Assembly: GCA_006384855.1 (NCBI GenBank)
Contig: VCJN01001363.1
Span: 35,280 to 99,279 of the forward strand
Source: Tetraselmis striata
Lineage: Eukaryota > Chlorophyta > Chlorodendrophyceae > Chlorodendrales > Chlorodendraceae
Length of the DNA: 64,000 nt
Direction: 5' to 3'
Made by a program: the position numbers and the translations under genes
In this document: positions 61,895-64,000 of the stretch, in pieces
Layout of the letters: every line of letters starts with the position of its first letter
Numbering within the stretch: the stretch's first letter is position 1
The notes under the pieces: generated by a model
What the model saw: only the letters and a program-made list of their open reading frames with translations
Database searches by the model: none
What the model was told of the DNA's origin: nothing

Positions 61895-64000
61895 CCGATC
61901 AGCTTCGAGCTCGCCTGGTAGGTGCTACAATATTCTGGAAGCTATCGTCCGGCGATGCGCAGGTGGTATGGATGATGCTCTTTCGCTATAGCAGTCCGGA
62001 TAGAAAACGGAATAAAAATTAAAATAAAGCTAGGTTACGGGCGGGAGCACGCACGCACGCGTAAACCAATGGCGCCCCGCCCAACGCCACCGAGGCGTGC
62101 TTTGCGCTGCTTTGAGCCAGACAGTGCGACGGCCGCGCACGGGTGACGTTAGTCTGCGAGCTCAGTTGCCCGGCGGAGTGTAGCAATAGCACTTCGTGCA
62201 TCATAATCCTGAGGGAACACCCAGCCTGCTTCCTTTCTTTTTGTACTGATCCCAAAGCCACTGCTGTTAATATATGAATGCTACCGACGTTTAATATTTA
62301 AATGAGGTACACTACACTATTAGCCGTACGTAAGTAAGATTCGATATGCATTGTGAGAACCTGTAGTAGTCGTGACTCCCTTCACATGCTTTCGGCAGAC
62401 TTTGGCTCAACTGATGCCAGCTTCCAAGCCCAAGCTTCACCAGTCGAACACCCATGTACACTACCTGATAAACCAGACATAAGCTGATAGTCGTCACTCG
62501 CCCCCGCGACACTATCGACGTAGCGTCGCCTGTTGTTGTCGCTATATACCAGGCGCCACGGAAGGGCGGGCGGGGTGGGGGGGGGGGGGGGGGGGGGGGC
62601 TTTAGGCGGTTGCGCCGCCACCGCGTCGCATGCCTGCCAGCCAAAACCCAAGACGCAACGGCACTCACATGGTCCAACGGTCGGTGGGGCGGTGGGCCAC
62701 CGCTCCTAAATTCCCAGTGCGTTTGTTGCGCCCTTGCGTGGCTTCGACAGGCGCTCGTTCGTAATGGTGGGTGGAGTGTGATGCGAGGTGGTATCCACAA
62801 GAAGCTAAGTATCAGGGGTACAGGTCGTTCATGGTCGTTGGTCGTTCATGCAGTAGTCGCTGCTGTACATCCCGATCACGGGAGCGCGGCGCGCGGCGCG
62901 CCGGCGGTTCTGTTGGCGCGACGCACAGGATGCTGGTACCTGGTAGGGACTAAGGATTACCATGTAAGGATAACAGGTACCTGGTTTTTCTAATATCGCC
63001 TCCAGCAGCTAGCTCATGTAATTATACCTGGTACTTGTAGGTATAGCAGTAGCATCTCATGCGGGATGCGGGCCGCTTTTAGGCGGCTTGCTGTGTTGAT
63101 TTTTTAGTACTACCTATAGAAGTAGCGCTTTCACGTCCACCCCGCGCTATGGCGCTCATAGCGACCCATTGGCGACCCATATACACTAGGCTGATTACAT
63201 TATGAGACACAGCATCAGCGATAATATACTTCTAGGATTAAATTACCCGAAAGTGTCGGTATGCTAAATGGTCGTACGCATAATAAATATTCGCAAGTAC
63301 AGGGAGGCAAACAGGGTACCAAATTATTGGCAGCATTCTCCATCGATGCCATTTACACGGACGTTCTTGATTTAGTACACATACCTTACGACCTGGACGT
63401 TGTCTCACTATTTCGTCAGCAAGGAGGGAAGGGGGCGCAGGAACATTGCCGAAATGTGCTTTGGTATTGTTACAAGCTTTTTGGAGGGGCCACATGGCCT
63501 AAGAGGCAGACCCGTGAATTTGAACGAAGTGAGGGGAGGGTGAGCGTGGCTGTCGCGGCGCGACCCCATGGTGGGTTTGCCGCGACAACGGAAGGTGGGG
63601 ACAGACAATGACACAAGCTCCCTTGTGATTTTAAGCACACGACGAAGCAACATGCGGGAGCAGCTAGCGCTACCCGGGATGCCGCCGCGTCGGGAACCGC
63701 ACAACGCGGTGGTGCCGTACCCTGTCGGGATTACGATGTCGATGCAGTTCCTCGAGGCGTTGCGGGGTCGATGCAGCCCCTCGGGCGGTACGGCATACCA
63801 GCACCGGAAAGATTTGCACCGTATTTGCACCGTACCGCGCCTGCTAGGTAGACGACGAGGGAAAGGAAACCCCAACTCCTAAGAGTAAACATTTCAAGGA
63901 AGGGTGGAGACGCATGCACATTGCCAATATTTCTTGGGCGCCGGCCGATGGGCGGCGGCCGGGCGGAGAACAACGGTTAGCTACCGTCGCACGGGCACGG
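61895..64000. other. No gene recognised
   Basis: Contains a G tract (62577-62599), the 43-bp repeat at 63061-63103 and neighbouring GTACCTGG-rich sequence (62930-63040) that resembles 5400-5560. Frames at 62312-62800, 63261-63611 and 63408-63875 overlap on both strands and show no domain. Confidence 0.35.
63061..63103 (+). repeat. 43-bp repeat, exact inverted match to 9050-9092
   Basis: Identical to the reverse complement of 9050-9092. Downstream TTTAGTACTAC also resembles CTTCTAGTACTAT after the diverged copy at 5449-5470, so the family extends beyond the 43 bases. Confidence 0.6.

Noticed and set aside
1..64000. Bacterial or viral origin of the window
   Set aside because: Spliced conserved genes (NAP/SET, DUF1499, F-box/LRR), LINE, hAT, LTR and YR elements, and no operons indicate a eukaryotic nuclear genome.

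Overview
This window looks like nuclear DNA from a eukaryotic microalga. Genes are split by GT-AG introns, a nuclear gene carries an apparent plastid-targeting N-terminus, and a tyrosine-recombinase element resembles elements known from Volvox and Chlamydomonas. Nothing in the sequence fixes the species. Signs of a bacterial genome (operons, ribosome binding sites) are absent. The DNA is rich in transposons, microsatellites and long pure C or G runs.

Host genes: (1) 1001-2624 (+), a SET/NAP-type histone chaperone with six exons. (2) 3159-4954 (-), an F-box and leucine-rich-repeat protein, convergent with gene 1. (3) 21377-22699 (-), a DUF1499 protein with a likely plastid transit peptide; all five exons were resolved. 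(4) about 40390-43531 (+), two DEP-like regions joined to an Asp/Glu/hydantoin-racemase-like domain, an unusual fusion. (5) 46671 to at least 61205 (-), a very large coiled-coil gene of about 1,940 codons in 17 recognised exons, nearly all introns in phase 0.

Mobile DNA fills most of 5.4-40 kb. A tyrosine-recombinase element with split direct repeats but no reverse transcriptase lies at 5768-8992. LINE remnants lie at 9568-10141 and 19878-20168, with a likely LINE 3'-end fragment at 455-605. A large minus-strand element (about 10.4-18.95 kb) encodes a possible Ulp1/C48-like cysteine protease and holds a 189-bp tandem array. A second, truncated copy of its 5' part lies at 37.2-39.2 kb. Region 24.4-27.3 kb is a mosaic of repeats around (AC)n tracts. 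A non-autonomous LTR retroelement at 27482-31780 ends in a third, inverted LTR. This makes a palindrome with arms of about 820 bp, and the whole composite is flanked by a 5-bp duplication. A decayed hAT transposase lies at 35.6-37.1 kb. A family of about 160-bp MITE-like repeats occurs seven times in five introns of the coiled-coil gene.

Two architectural themes recur. Introns of unrelated genes often have a C-rich or pure-C tract just after the donor site, sometimes with a GC donor. The 5' exons of the coiled-coil gene (59.2-61.2 kb) carry many single-base frame changes that largely cancel within exons, which suggests consensus errors or recent decay.
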